Shown: positions 12,683 to 26,904 of the stretch, piece by piece
Layout: each line of letters begins with the position of its first letter
Numbering within the stretch: position 1 is the first letter of the stretch
Source: Selaginella moellendorffii
Lineage: Eukaryota > Streptophyta > Lycopodiopsida > Selaginellales > Selaginellaceae
DNA: 64,000 nt
Direction of reading: 5' to 3'
Assembly (NCBI RefSeq): GCF_000143415.4
Contig: NW_003314263.1
Location: forward strand, 223,114-287,113
The notes under the pieces: model-generated
Databases searched by the model: none
Told to the model about the DNA's origin: nothing
What the model saw: the letters and a program-made list of their open reading frames with translations, nothing else
Program-made: the position numbers and the translations under genes

Positions 12683-12916
12683 ATCATAATAAGGAGAAAG
12701 TGGTGAACTTTTTGGGCTGCCGGATCCAGCCAATCGCAACTGTCCGATGGGGGGTAATTGTAAAGGGGTTATTTCTTTAACCACATCTTAGCAAATAATC
12801 ATGCTGATGTTTGCTCTTGGCCAATGGGAGGCGGCCAAGTTGCATGGGGCAAGAGAAGAATGCATTTCGACATGTGTCACATGCATATGTTCTATAGTAG
12901 ATCTCGCTGGCCTACT

Positions 12917-13068
12917 TGTAATGCATGTGATCATGGGATGAAATTTAGATATACTGTCACCGTAGATCCTCAGAACCTTAGGGGATAAAATAATCACTAA
13001 GGGCTCTCTCATCAAGCAATTGCCCCTTTTTTAATTGGCTTAAGGGGAGAGAAATAGGGTGCGTTACA
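12917..13068 (+). repeat. 5' LTR of the TRIM
   Basis: 152 bp, TG...CA ends. It is alignable with 13419-13570 along its whole length, with differences mostly C/T and A/G transitions. Confidence 0.95.
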
Positions 13069-13070
13069 TG

Positions 13071-13082
13071 TGGTATCAGAGC
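13071..13082 (+). other. Primer-binding site of the TRIM (tRNA-Met type)
   Basis: TGGTATCAGAGC, identical to the standard plant initiator tRNA-Met PBS, two bases downstream of the LTR. Confidence 0.95.
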
Positions 13083-13418
13083 AAATGGCACGGGTTTGAT
13101 TCCCACTGATTAGTGGCTACTTAAAAATATAATATACCTTTGAGCAAGGTATATTCTTACCCCTAAATTTGAAATCGTATGTATTGAGCATCCATACGTA
13201 CGTCCTTCTTTTTGTGTGGAGTATCCACGGACAAATGTATCCACCATGGGATTCCGATACGGGTGGATGACTAGTTGCCTCACATGGAATAGCTAGTCTA
13301 CACAATAGAAGGATTGATAAATTCAGTGCGGAAATGGAGGTGTTGATTCCCCTTGGCTCAGTAGGGGTTATTAGTCAATAGTCAATAAAGACATTGACAT
13401 CTCTGAAAGGGGAGTGAG

Positions 13419-13570
13419 TGTAATATATGTGATCATAGGATAAAATTTAAATATACTGTCGCCGTGGATCCTTGAAACCTTGGGGGATACAATAGCCACT
13501 AAGGGCTCTCTCATCAAACAATTACCCCTTTTCCAGTTGGCTTAAAAGGAGAAAGATAGAGTGCGCTACA
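13419..13570 (+). repeat. 3' LTR of the TRIM
   Basis: 152 bp, preceded by a purine-rich tract and followed by the CTACT target-site duplication. Confidence 0.95.
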
Positions 13571-13575
13571 CTACT

Positions 13576-15060
13576 AGAGCTTGCAGAAGAGATCCAACAC
13601 AAATTAATGCAATCCGGGATTGTGGGTGATACCAATGATCACTACTATCCAAGAGACTAGATTTGGATTTGGCATGGTGTAGAAGATCACAATTGCAAGG
13701 CCAAGATAGCTGAATTGGATGTAATTCATGAGGATGGTGTTCCAGCACACTACATTGCTCTCTCTCACCCTGGAGAGGAGGATTTTTGCCTTGCGCAAGG
13801 CCTATTCAAGGCTAATGCTGCAATCATGGCATTGTAGCTCGTGGCATTGGGATGGGCGATTTGGGAGAAGATCCACCACACCTCCACGACATCTAGGATC
13901 TGGGCATACACATCGATGATCGCTCTGATCGCACTAGAGTCCCAATTATCTGGGCTCAAGCAATCAAACAGCACCTTGGCTTCCTCAATACTCCCAGACT
14001 GGGCGTAGGCCTCCAGTTCTTGAGCATGGAGATCACGGAGTTGGGCAATGAGAATCAATCAAAGAGGAGCTTGGCTTGCTCGATTTTGCCACCAAACATG
14101 AGTGTTGTGACCATGGCATTGATTGTCATGGTGTTGTGATGGGGCATCTGACCAAAGAGGACCTGCACCTCATTGAGATTGCCATTCCTCACGTAACTGG
14201 AGATGATTGCGTTCCACACTGCCACAACACACCACGGCATGGAATCAAAGAGCACGCATCTGGCCCCGCACAGCATGGGCAGAGATCATTGACATCCATG
14301 ACACTGCGTCTCAATCAGGCATGGAATCAAACACTTTTCTAGCATCGCCCACTTGATTGCTTGTGAGGTAGGCCTCTAGAGTGGGTTCCACACGCGACCT
14401 GTCGTGAGACTCCATGGAATCAAACACAATCTTTGCGTTCACAGCTAGTCCCTGCTGCACGTAAGCTCTGATCATTGTGGCATCACGGCAAAGAGAGCTT
14501 GTGCCTCATGGATATGGCTGTGAGAACCCATTGCTGCAATCATCAGGTTCCATGAAACTGTGTCTCTGAAAGGGATTCTCTAAAACATCACAATTGCATC
14601 ATCGATCCTCCCAGACTCTGCAATCGTGTCTAGCAGGCTGTTCCACAGGCAGCAGTCCCACTTAGGCATCTCAAAGAAAATAATGGCCACCTTTTCATTC
14701 TTGGCATTTGCCAGAATCATAGAGTTCCAAGCAGCTACTGTTTGTAATGGCATAGAATCAAACAGATCCTTTGCATTGAAGAGGGCAATGGCTTCCTCCA
14801 GATGCCAGTTTTGGGCATAGCACAAAAGCATTACATTCTAGTAGATGATGTCTTTGTGTGCCAGCACAAGAAACAAAGTTTTCATTTTGTCAACCATTCC
14901 ACAATCCATATATGCAGTGATCATCGTTGTCCATGACACGAGACTGTAGAAAGGCATCCCATTAAACAATTATCGTGCCTCCTCCAGATCCCTAGCCATG
15001 GCAATTGCTGCAATAGCAACATTTCAGCTGACAAGATTCTTCATTTGCCTGGCCTTGAAT
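13576..15060 (-). pseudogene. PLS-class pentatricopeptide repeat pseudogene
   Basis: Minus-strand fragments in three frames carry PPR helices: NSMILANAKNEKV and LWNSLLDTIAESGRIDDAI (14831-14580), VWNAIISSYVRNGNLNEVQVLF (14276-14055), and YNAMIAALALNRP with LEAYAQSGSIEEAKVLFD (14058-13765). The WN.(M/I)I and LFD.MP phrasing is typical of PLS-type organellar RNA-editing PPR proteins, and more motifs can be read up to about 15060. Stops and frameshifts break it throughout. The TRIM at 12917-13570 ends immediately downstream, and no E or DYW domain is visible. It is unrelated in class to the intact P-type PPR gene at 26905. Confidence 0.8.
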
Positions 15061-16130
15061 AACTGCAAATAATAACACTAATGTTTTCTTTTAGCCAATG
15101 GGACGTGGCCAATTGCTTGGGGCAAGAGAAGAAAGCACTGTGACACATATAACATGTAAAACATTGATTGGCATTAACATTCAACCTTTGCAGAGATTTA
15201 CTTAAATCTTATAATTCCCTTTAAGGAATTTAATAATTTTCTATGAAAAAAAAATGCTTATAGTTACTTTTTCAATTCTAATATAATATAATATAATATA
15301 TTGGAATATCTATAATAATAAGAACGAAGAACCTAGACCCCCACAGCCGTCCGATCCCAGGCACGGGGCAGCCTCGGAAGCCATGGTTAGCGGGAATATC
15401 AACTCAATGTTGTGGTGGCCAATGGGTGGGATACACGTGTGGCCGAGAAGAGAAGAGCGCATGGTGACAGGTGTTACACCATGCACTCCTAGGGCTCCAA
15501 AAAATTTGTCTGCCACTCATCAATTCGATTCCCAATGGCCCATGGCCGATGTAATTAGAGTAGCAGCGCCATCTCCAGCACTCCAAGTTCCTTTCAAGAG
15601 TTTTTTACTTCTTATCCTTGGTTCTTCGATCATTCTTCCTTTTTGATTCATTTTTGCGACTGATGGATTGGTTTCTCTTGCAGGCAGCAGCTGTTCTAGG
15701 CTATGCTTCTCTATTTTGTTTGCGTTTCAGCCTTTGATGCCACGGGCAGCTGGTAAGATTTTGTATTCTATGATGAGATGTTTTTTTCTGTCCGATACTG
15801 CTTCCGTCGAATCTAAAATTTAGTTCCAGTTTCTAAGATTTAGAGGGCCGGTTTCAACGATGCGTGCTTATGGGCTTTCTCAGGTGTTTGGGGTGCTGTG
15901 CCAGGTAACCTAATGCTGGCGTAGGAGCAGCACTTGGGGCTGGAGCTCAAAATTGCAAAGTTGTGGCAGAGATTGGTAAACACAACATTGGAACTATTTT
16001 GTTGTTCTTGAGTGCGCTTAGCAAAAGTCTAATATTTTCCTTTCAGATCATTACATAGTTGTGAAATTTATATATATCCAACTGTAGTCTGCATTCCTAT
16101 TCTGCATAAACTTCTATACAAACTCAATTA
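15061..16130. other. Unresolved stretch with possible spliced gene fragment
   Basis: From about 15310 to 16000 base composition rises and GT...AG-like signals appear on the plus strand (acceptor 'ctcttgcag' at about 15676-15684, possible donor 'ctggtaag' near 15748). This suggests a remnant of a host gene, but no protein family was recognised and frames are short. A short stretch at 16040-16085 ('gttgtgaaatttatatatatccaactgta') resembles 17113-17150 inside the Helitron, hinting that the Helitron region carries a local duplication. Confidence 0.3.
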
Positions 16131-17257
16131 ATATATTAATTCAAATCTATAATCAAACTGACTGAAAATGCCTTGCCTTCGCCATCTTTTGAGAGCCATG
16201 CGACATAGTAAACAATCTAATGGAGATTTAGATGCCTCTGAAACTATGATTGATTATGATACACATATTATAGCTGTTCAAAATAATCATGATAATAATT
16301 CTATACACCAAAATATTAATTATGATAATGATTATATATACCAATTAGTTGGACAGTCAGAAGCATCTGGAACCTTACATGCACATCATTATGATGGTCA
16401 CATATATCAAGCAATATTAAATCCACCACACCCACCCATGAATACCACACTACATAGCATTTATAATGACTTTAACATTATAAATTTTAATATTGGTAGT
16501 TATCATTTGTTTGTACTTTATGTAATGCATTGCATTTTAAAGATGAAAACTCTTCAATGTGTTGCTAGAATAACCAAGTTGTATTACCTCTAATTTCACC
16601 TTTACCATTTGATTTACTTTCACTTTGCAAGCAACATAAAAACTCTAATTTTAGAACAAATATTAGACATTACAATAGTGCTCTTGCTTTTGCATCTATG
16701 TCTTCTAATATTGATATTGTAAAAGGTCATAGTCCTTATTGCTTTAAAATCCATGGTCAAATATATCATAATATTGTATTAGCACATCATTCTCAAACTT
16801 ATGGACAACTTTATATGCTTGATATTGTAGAAGCTACAGATATAAGAAAGCAAAACCCTTTTAATTCAAGCTGTGAAACAAACTTACTTAAATATCTTGA
16901 TGCTCTCTTTCATCATGTTAACCCATATGCTCAAGCTTTCAAAATGATGTATGGAATGGAACAAGAAGAAATTTGTTCTACTACACTTTCAGGTTATCTT
17001 ATATGTGGTGTTTACATGTTATTAAAAACTGAAGGAACTGATCCACGGCACTATAATGCTCCACGGACAAATGATGTTGCTGTTGTGTTTGTTAGTGATG
17101 ATGGAGAACCGCCACATTGTCGTGAAATTTGCATATATCCAACTGTAAGCAATTATAAATGTATCTCAACACTTGATTATAATTATGATCCAATGGTTTA
17201 CCCATTAATATTTCCTTTTGGTGATAAAGGCTGGCACAAAAATATTTTTAATTCCGG

Positions 17258-17992
17258 ATGTCGAATTACATTACTCCAATATTATACATACCATTTTTAC
17301 ATGCAGGAAAACTCACACAACAATATATAGTCGATGTATATGTAAAAGTTGAAAGCAATAATTTGAATTACTATTGCACTCATCAGAAACAATTACAAGT
17401 TGAAATGTATATTGGTCTTATGGATTATATTGCAAACTGTACTACTAATGAAAATATAAATCCAGGCAAGATTGTTATTTTACCTTCAAGTTTTGGGGGT
17501 GGCCCTAAAGCAATGCAACAAAATTATCAAGATGCAATGCCTATAATTACTCATTTTTCAAAGCTAGATCTTTTCATTACTTTTACATACAATCCCAAAT
17601 GGCTAGAAATTTCTAAAAATTTACATCCAAATGAAGGCCCTAAGGATCATCCAGACTTGGTTTCTAGAGTATTTCATATCAAGCTTAAAGAATTTATGAA
17701 TGATATTACTAAAAACAATATTTTTGGAAATTGTATTGCTTTTATATATGTAATTGAATTTCAAAAGAGAAGCCTTCTATATTGTTACTTTCTAGGGATT
17801 TTATCTCATGAAAATAAGATTAAAGACCGTGATGCTATTGATCAATACATAATGGCACAATTGCTTGATCCTCAAAATGAACTTGAAATTTCTAAGATAG
17901 TTATATCTCATATGATACATGGTCTATATGGGTCTTTTTACCCTAATAGTCCTTGCATGGAAAATGGCACTTGCTCAAAAGGTTTGCTTTAA
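17258..17992 (+). pseudogene. Helitron Rep (HUH endonuclease) domain fragment
   Basis: Open for 244 codons. It retains the FTYNPKW motif, the VIEFQKR helix entry and the cysteine-containing SPCMENGTCSKG box of Helitron Rep proteins, but the two-histidine metal site reads YCY (17780-17788). Rep endonucleases need this His pair to bind the divalent metal for strand cleavage, so the protein would be inactive. Flanking frames are shifted, and the element is therefore a relic. Confidence 0.85.
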
Positions 17993-18602
17993 TTATAAAA
18001 CTACTTTTAGTATTGATGGATATCCAGATTATTATAAACTTGATAATGGCCGCACATTTCTAAAAAATGGGTGCTATATTGATAATTGTTGGGTAGTGCC
18101 TTATAATAAATACCTTTGTAAAAAATATAATGCTCATATTAATATTGAAATTTGTTCTACTATAAAAAGTATTAAGTATTTATTTCAATATGTCTATAAA
18201 AGTTATGATTGTGCAACAATTAAAATCCATTCAGAAACCCAACAACCTGATAATATTTTAAATTAGGATAAAATCTCAAATTTTTTAAATACACGTTATG
18301 TATATGCTCCAGAGGCAATATGGAGACTTTTTAAATTTAAAATGCATGGTCGTTCAACCCCCATAATCGGTCTTCCTATTCATCTTCCAAATTTTCAAAA
18401 CGTCTATTTTATAGAAAATTCTCACCAAATGGCACTTCAAAGAGCTACTCAAAATGGTACAATGTTAACAAAATGGTTTGAATTAAATATAAATGATCCA
18501 AATGCTAGACAATATACATATCCTAAAATCCTTTTATATTATATATTTAACCCTCATACTCATAATTGGCAAATTCAACATACAAGAAATGTCATTCCCT
18601 GA

Positions 18603-19720
18603 ATGTATTCTGTGTCGCCATCTAATGTTGAACTATATCATTTACATCTTATTTCACTCCATAAAAAAGGTGTTACATCTTTCAAAGATCTTAAGACAGT
18701 TAATAATATTTATTATGACATAAATTTAAAGACTTCCTTTTTGAGGATTTCAAATCCAATTTTTCATTATGAACATGCTTTACATGATATAAATATAAAA
18801 ATGAAAATGCATGGCAAAACTAATCAAAACTACCATCTACTTTTCCCGTCTGAAAATTTTGATGATGAAAATATTGTCAACTCAACACAAATATATCAAA
18901 ATGTTGAACAAAATATTCCTCAATTTAATCAAGAACAATTAAATATTTTTAATGATATTCTTAATGTTATTGATCACCCAACTGAGCAAAATCGATACAT
19001 TTTCATTGATGGCCCTAAGGTACTGGTAAAACATTTCTTCTTAACACTCTTATAAATATTTTACAGCTGAAAAAAATAAATGTTGTTAGCATAGCTTGGA
19101 TACAAATTGCAATTACTTTTCTCTATAATGGCCAAACGTCACACACAACTTTTAAATTTCCTATTCCAATAAATGAAACATCAACTTTTGCTACAACTGC
19201 TAATAGTGAAGCAGGTATAAGAATCAAAACTACTAACATATTGTTATGGGATGAAATAAGTATGGTTCACATTCATGTATTCACTGCTGTTGATCAAGTG
19301 TTGTGAGACCTAAAAAATATATTATTACCTTTTGGTGGCATAATTGTTATCACTAGCGGGGACTTTAGACAAACACTTCTAGTCATTCCACATGGACATA
19401 GGGCACAAATTATTTCAAGTTCTGTAAAAATGAATAAATTATGGAGATTATTTAAAAAATTATCTTTGAAAACAAATATGCAACTTGCTGAAAGTGATAA
19501 ATCATAGGCTGAATGGCTTTTTAAAGTCGGAAATGGTGAAAATTTTCAAAATTTACCATCTTTACCTTTTAACTCCATTTTATTACCTCATACACAACTA
19601 ATTTATTCATCTGTTATTGATTTTGTCTACCCTTTAGTACTTGATATTTCAAACCCTTATATTGCAGCCAATTGAGTCATACTTACCCCACTTAACGATG
19701 ACACATTTGCAATCAACAAT
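18603..19720 (+). pseudogene. Helitron helicase (Pif1-like) fragments
   Basis: It begins in 18603-19055 (QEQLNIFNDIL, then DGP before a frameshift at the Walker A GTGKT). It continues in other frames through WDEISMV (DEAD-like motif II) and SGDFRQTL (motif III) to about 19490. Pif1-family helicases in Helitrons unwind the transposon strand during rolling-circle transposition. This copy has multiple stops, including TGA at about 19302 and TAG at about 19505. Confidence 0.8.
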
Positions 19721-20299
19721 ACTATTGTCTCTAAATTACAAGCTGATACATATATATCTATAAAAGCATTGATTTTATTGACACTGAACATCTTGAAAAT
19801 TTTCCAACAGAATTCCTAAATTTTATCACACCTTCTGGTCTCCGACCACATAAACTCTCTCTCAAATAAGGTGCTATTCTTATCCTCCTAAGGAATATGT
19901 CTCCATCACCACGACTATGCAATAGCACATGTCTCATCTTAAAAAATGCACTACCAAATGTTTTAGATTGTGAAATTGTGATGGGGCAATTTAAAGGGAT
20001 AAGAGTTTTTATCCCACGTATCACACTAATACCATCAAATGTAGAAATTCCATTTAAATATCTAGAAGACAATTTCCAATCTGTTTAAGTTACTACTTAA
20101 CAATCTCCAAATGCTAAGGACAGACATTTGACTGAGTTGGAGTTTACTTGCCCCACCCAGTTTTCACTCATGGGCAACTTTATGTGGCTTTATCAAGATG
20201 CATATCACCACATGGACTTGGAATTAAAGTTCAAAACACCATACGCCAAAGCCACCTCCTTCTTCAAGATCCTTCTGTTTTTACAATTAACATTGTTTA

Positions 20300-20520
20300 T
20301 AAAGAAGTTTTATATTAAACCTCTTTGTAAATCACCCAACATTTGCTGGGCAAGTACTCCTTCTCTGGATATTAGCGCTATGTTGGATTTCCAAAATAAA
20401 GCAAGCCATAGCATTTATAATGACTTTAACATTATAAATTGTAATGATAAACCTCAATAATAGAAACCTCTTTGTAAACCACCCAGCATTCGTTGGGCAA
20501 GTATTCGTAATATATGTTGT
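20300..20520 (+). repeat. Paired tail repeats with short hairpins at the Helitron 3' side
   Basis: Two similar segments, 'aacctctttgtaaatcacccaacatttgctgggcaagtactc' (20318 on) and 'aacctctttgtaaaccacccagcattcgttgggcaagtattc' (20465 on), each contain a CCCA...TGGG hairpin. Between them sits 'catttataatgactttaacattataaatt' (20407), also present at 16450 inside the element. This could be a tandem duplication of the Helitron 3' end, but the terminal CTRR cannot be fixed. Confidence 0.5.
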
Positions 20521-20718
20521 TTTGATACTATTTCAATTTAATTTTCAATGTAATAATGATGGTGTTTGCTAACTGAGGCAGCATATGCTGGATAATGATT
20601 AGTACATATATATTTATATATATAGATATGCAAATATTTCTGTTATATTGAACTAGAACGAATTTTCTGTCAATAGTTTAACCTTAAGAACGAAAACGAC
20701 AACAAAAATCCTACTTAT
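20521..20718. other. Short AT-rich spacer between the Helitron and the ferredoxin gene
   Basis: TA-rich, with no feature other than the probable 3' UTR of the minus-strand ferredoxin gene. Confidence 0.5.
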
Positions 20719-21606
20719 TTAATGCGGTTTTGGTACATGTCCATCCACAGCGAAGTTTCTTGTTGCTGCTGGGAGAGCCAACTCCATGCCGTTGAGTTCG
20801 GGCTTTGCAATCACTTGGCATCCCAAACGAGACCTGAAAAAACAAAAACAGGAAACAAGAAAACACTTAGAAAGAGTTCAACCACAACAGTAAATAGCTT
20901 ACGTCTCTGTAAGTCCAAATGCAAGATCAAGCATGTCGTTCTCCTCGTCCGATGGCTCCTTGAGCATCCGATAAAACTTCTCATCCTGTGATCCACATAC
21001 GAATCGCTCAAGAAAAAAGGAAGACGATATACCTTCACAATGACATGACAAGTCGAGCACGCCAATGAGCCCTCGCAAGCACCTGTGATCTCGTTCCAAG
21101 CTAGAGTTTATCGTTTCCAAAGAAAAGGCTCTTAAGAACACTCCACCTTCAAGCTCGATGTCGTTCTCATGAGCAGCCTCCAACATTGACATCCCAACTG
21201 GAACTCGAATCGTCTTCCGATCGCCTTCTTTGGTTACAAAAGTCACCTCGATCCTGCCACGAAAACTCGAGTAAGCACAAGGCGTTTCAGGAGTTATGAA
21301 GAGAAGGGAAAAAAATTTGCTGGAAGGAAAGCATAGGATAATACCAACGTTTCCTTGTTTTCTTTGCCATTTGCCTCTGCCTTGGATCGCATCAATACCG
21401 CAGTCGATATAGCTGAGGATCTCTGGCCATCTAAGAAAAAAAAAATTCATGGAGACAAAACCACACATGAGAATTCGTACCTGGTTGTGAAATCCAATCG
21501 CGCCTCACACGCTGCGAAACAGAATTTAGCATCGCGTTTTTGGAGCGAAACGCCAGCATTCTCTTACCCGGAATCCATGCGCCTGCCCAAATGCCCGTCT
21601 CCACAT
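20719..21606 (-). CDS. Mitochondrial adrenodoxin-type [2Fe-2S] ferredoxin
   Basis: Small electron carrier of the mitochondrial matrix. In plants it passes electrons from adrenodoxin reductase into Fe-S cluster assembly and biotin synthesis. I read seven exons on the minus strand: 21606-21568, 21511-21481, 21430-21349, 21253-21147, 21082-21033, 20985-20903 and 20833-20719, giving 168 residues. All junctions are GT-AG and keep frame. The N-terminus (MWRRAFGQ..., Arg-rich and without acids) suits a mitochondrial presequence. The fold starts at about residue 52 (IEVTFVTKEGDRKTIRVPVG). Cluster ligands are CEGSLACSTCH plus the later LGCQV, the C-x5-C-x2-C...C pattern. The adrenodoxin signature [22 protein letters not shown] and the C-terminal ELALPAATRNF segment are present. 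Length is close to that of plant homologues. Confidence 0.93.
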
Positions 21607-21834
21607 TGCCACGAGCCCTAACTTAAACCCTAACTCTTTTACTCTGTTTAAACTATTCAGCTTTCACCCTTAAGCTTAGTTTTAAACTGGTACTGAATAT
21701 TTTAAAATATGCTCTAGCATATGCTCACATCCAACGGAATAGATTACTTAAAATTTGTTTGAAAAAATTGCTTTTTTCACATTTTACTGTGTGCCTATGT
21801 GTCTAGCTTAAACTTCGCTATCCCTTTTTTTTTT

Positions 21835-24647
<2,813 letters not shown>

Positions 24648-25205
24648 GCCAGGAAATCCAAGGAATTCAATCGGCCTGATCAAAAGTACCGATCGATTGG
24701 GGGAGGAAAAAAGAAAAACAGAAAAAATCGAGAGCGAGAGAGAGATGTGTGATTTGTATAAGCTTTTCCCAGAATTTGCCAGAGAATGGGTGAAAAGAAA
24801 CAGGATAGAGACAAGGAAGAGTGAGCAGAGCTCTCAAGAACAGAGACGGTGGATGAGCAATCAAAGAATTAAAATCACTCCTCCCTTTCTAGCGCAGCTG
24901 CTGCCGCCGCTGCTACTCAAGGACATAGCTGCACTGCACAAGAAAACAATGCCTTTCTTTTTGGGAGAGGATTGATTGATTCCTCTCTTTGCCAGAAATC
25001 TAGAACCAGTAGCTACAAGTTCCCGGGGGGAGATCTTTTCTTGAGCGTTTTGGTTTCTTTCCTTGTCCTTTTTATTTTTGATTTTCTTTGAAGAGCCAGG
25101 AACTCTGGGCATAGCCTATCTGGAGACAGTGAAGTAGTAAAAACTAGCAGCAGGGTGTGGATGATGGATGAATGGATGGATCAAAAGAGAGTGGCTATGT
25201 AGCCC

Positions 25206-25220
25206 TTTTATATAAATGCG
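25206..25220 (-). promoter_or_regulatory. Candidate TATA box upstream of the carboxypeptidase gene
   Basis: The palindromic-looking 'ttttatataaat' lies about 560 bp upstream of the carboxypeptidase start codon and next to a CA/CT microsatellite (25222-25252). If used on the minus strand it would imply a long 5' leader, so the assignment is tentative. Confidence 0.25.
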
Positions 25221-25221
25221 C

Positions 25222-25252
25222 CACACACACACACACACACACACTCTCTCTC
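25222..25252. repeat. (CA)n(CT)n microsatellite
   Basis: About 11 CA units followed by 4 CT units, in the probable promoter region of the minus-strand carboxypeptidase gene. Confidence 0.95.
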
Positions 25253-25259
25253 ACAGAGA

Positions 25260-26160
25260 AGATGCACTGCTCCAACACAGAAAGGGGGATTGATTCCAAT
25301 GAATTAAATTTCAAGCATTGTCACAGAATGGAACTTGTGATCAGAGATTTTTTCAAAGTTTTCATGGTCTGGACTGGACTGGAGGGATTGATTGCAAAGC
25401 TACCTTCTACAAACCATGGCAAACGGTATGGCGGCAAACCATTAAATTGGAAGGAAACTCAAAGCTTGGTTCCTCATAAAGGCAGCCGCCAAAACGGATT
25501 TAAAGGCGGAGAATTCACGGCTATAAGTGGAAAGTGATGCGAGTAAACAGTATAACTTGCCCAAAAGGGATTGACCTAAATGCGCGAGGGTGGCGGGCTA
25601 TACCCTCCGGGGTATTTGTTCCCGCGACAGGGATGGGCGAGGAACTGCAAATGCCATGAATGGGCAAATGTACCCTTTCTAACAGTGATGCATGGATGTG
25701 ATATTTTGACGTGGAGATTTGCTCTTGCGAACTCCATATAGTAAAGCATGGAAATATCACACTCAGATACTTACGCTTTCGAAAACGGGCTCGGTCTTTG
25801 GAGGCGCTTCAAGAGAGCGTGCGAGTGAAATTTTTCAATCCCTGGCCAGTTCGTGTGGAAAAGACGTCCCGAGGCCACACGGGAATATAAAATATTCCCA
25901 CTAAAACATTATTATTATTATTATTGTTATTAAATTATAGACAACATTCTATAAGATTCCCGGAGATTCCCTCGCCACCTTTCTTTCCAGTGTCCAAATG
26001 ATGGGCGACGAGTCCTACTGTTTCCTAGCTGACGCCAATCATACGCTCTGTTCATGTTAACCAGAAACCCAGAGAAAAAAAGATTGAGAGAGAGAGAGAG
26101 AGAATCATGTCCTAATGAGAACTATCGAGCACTAGCGAGTGCTCGAGAAACAAACAATTC
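25260..26160. other. Intergenic region, nothing recognised
   Basis: Mixed composition, with a short (TTA)n run at about 25910-25932 and a GA run near 26088-26102. No coding domain seen on either strand. Confidence 0.5.
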
Positions 26161-26169
26161 CCCGGGAAT

Positions 26170-26900
26170 CGTTTTCTAAACACCTTTGAATCGTCCAGTC
26201 TCTTTAGCAAGAGGGCGCGGAAGAAATCTGCCAAGCCAAAGTATCATGCCACATAAATGAGTTTCTTCCTGGCAGTGGTGGATTGAACGCTCCAGAAGTA
26301 TAAAAAGGAAGAATGGAATTTAAAACGAAAACTTACAATCCCTGCAAGTTGGCTTGATCATTCGTACTTTCGCACCTTGCCTTGAAAGCTTTGGGGATGG
26401 CTGGAGTCAATTCCTGTGGAGCAAACATAAAGCATGAGTGACTTCTTAAAAACTGTAGAGACTTTGAAACGGCCTGCCTAGAGCTTCGTACCTTGAAAGC
26501 AAAAGGAAACCGGTCTGGTATTTCTTTGTTGCATAGGCTCGCGAGTCCGCTAACGAATTCCTTGTGGGCTTTGTTTGTTTCGTACGGCACCGAGCACCAA
26601 GTTGACGAGAACTTCGAGTGGAATGACGACTAACACGGGCCAAAAGTTGTTTGAAATTGCGAGTGAGGGGCCACATCTTCCCCTGTAAATACACTTCTTT
26701 AGCTATTCAAGAGTTGATCCAGCTTAGATCACTTTACTCTCCTTAGCAAGGGAAAGGAAAAGAAAAAAATCCACTGTAAAGTTCTTACCTCGATGTGGAA
26801 GGAGAAAGAAGCGCATCTTGCAACTGTCAACTTCCTTAAGAGGAACGCAAATGTTAGTAACCTTACATATTGAGAATGAAATCTTCTCACCCTGGATGTG
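26170..26900 (-). other. Possible small spliced minus-strand gene, family not recognised
   Basis: Splice-like signals occur on the minus strand: a donor after 'ccacatcgag' near 26789, an acceptor at 26692 before 'gggaagatgtgg', a donor near 26490 after 'tttcaag', an acceptor near 26414 before 'gaattgactcc', and a donor near 26336. Joining 26590-26493 to 26412-26338 gives a continuous reading (NKAHKEFVSGLASLCNKEIP ... ELTPAIPKAFKARC) without stops. I do not recognise the protein and could not settle the start or the last exon. It could be a small conserved gene or a remnant. Confidence 0.35.
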
Positions 26901-26904
26901 GATG

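Larger units (their letters stand above)
12917..13570 (+). mobile_element. TRIM retrotransposon with intact ends (654 bp)
   Basis: Two 152-bp LTRs (12917-13068 and 13419-13570) begin TGTAA and end TTACA or CTACA. They flank a 350-bp non-coding interior. A perfect primer-binding site TGGTATCAGAGC (13071-13082) lies two bases after the 5' LTR and matches the complement of the initiator tRNA-Met 3' end. A purine tract (AAAGGGGAGTGAG, 13406-13418) precedes the 3' LTR. The element is flanked by a perfect 5-bp target-site duplication CTACT (12912-12916 and 13571-13575). No coding capacity exists, so it must be mobilised in trans. The orientation follows from PBS and PPT. Confidence 0.95.
16130..20520 (+). 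mobile_element. Decayed autonomous Helitron (Rep-helicase)
   Basis: Plus-strand coding fragments follow the order of a plant RepHel protein. An N-terminal domain comes first (16168-17330, with YPLIFPFGDKGW). The Rep domain follows (17258-17992, with LFITFTYNPKWLEI, VIEFQKR and the MIHGLYG...SPCM box). Helicase motifs come last: a frameshifted Walker A near 19010-19035, LLWDEISMVH near 19245 (motif II), GDFRQ near 19362 (motif III) and the FIPRITLIPS box near 20015. The HUH catalytic box (17774-17791) has both His codons changed to Tyr. Many stops and frameshifts are present. The tail near 20310-20510 contains two similar short segments with hairpins. Terminal TC and CTRR ends were not identified with certainty. 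Confidence 0.88.
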
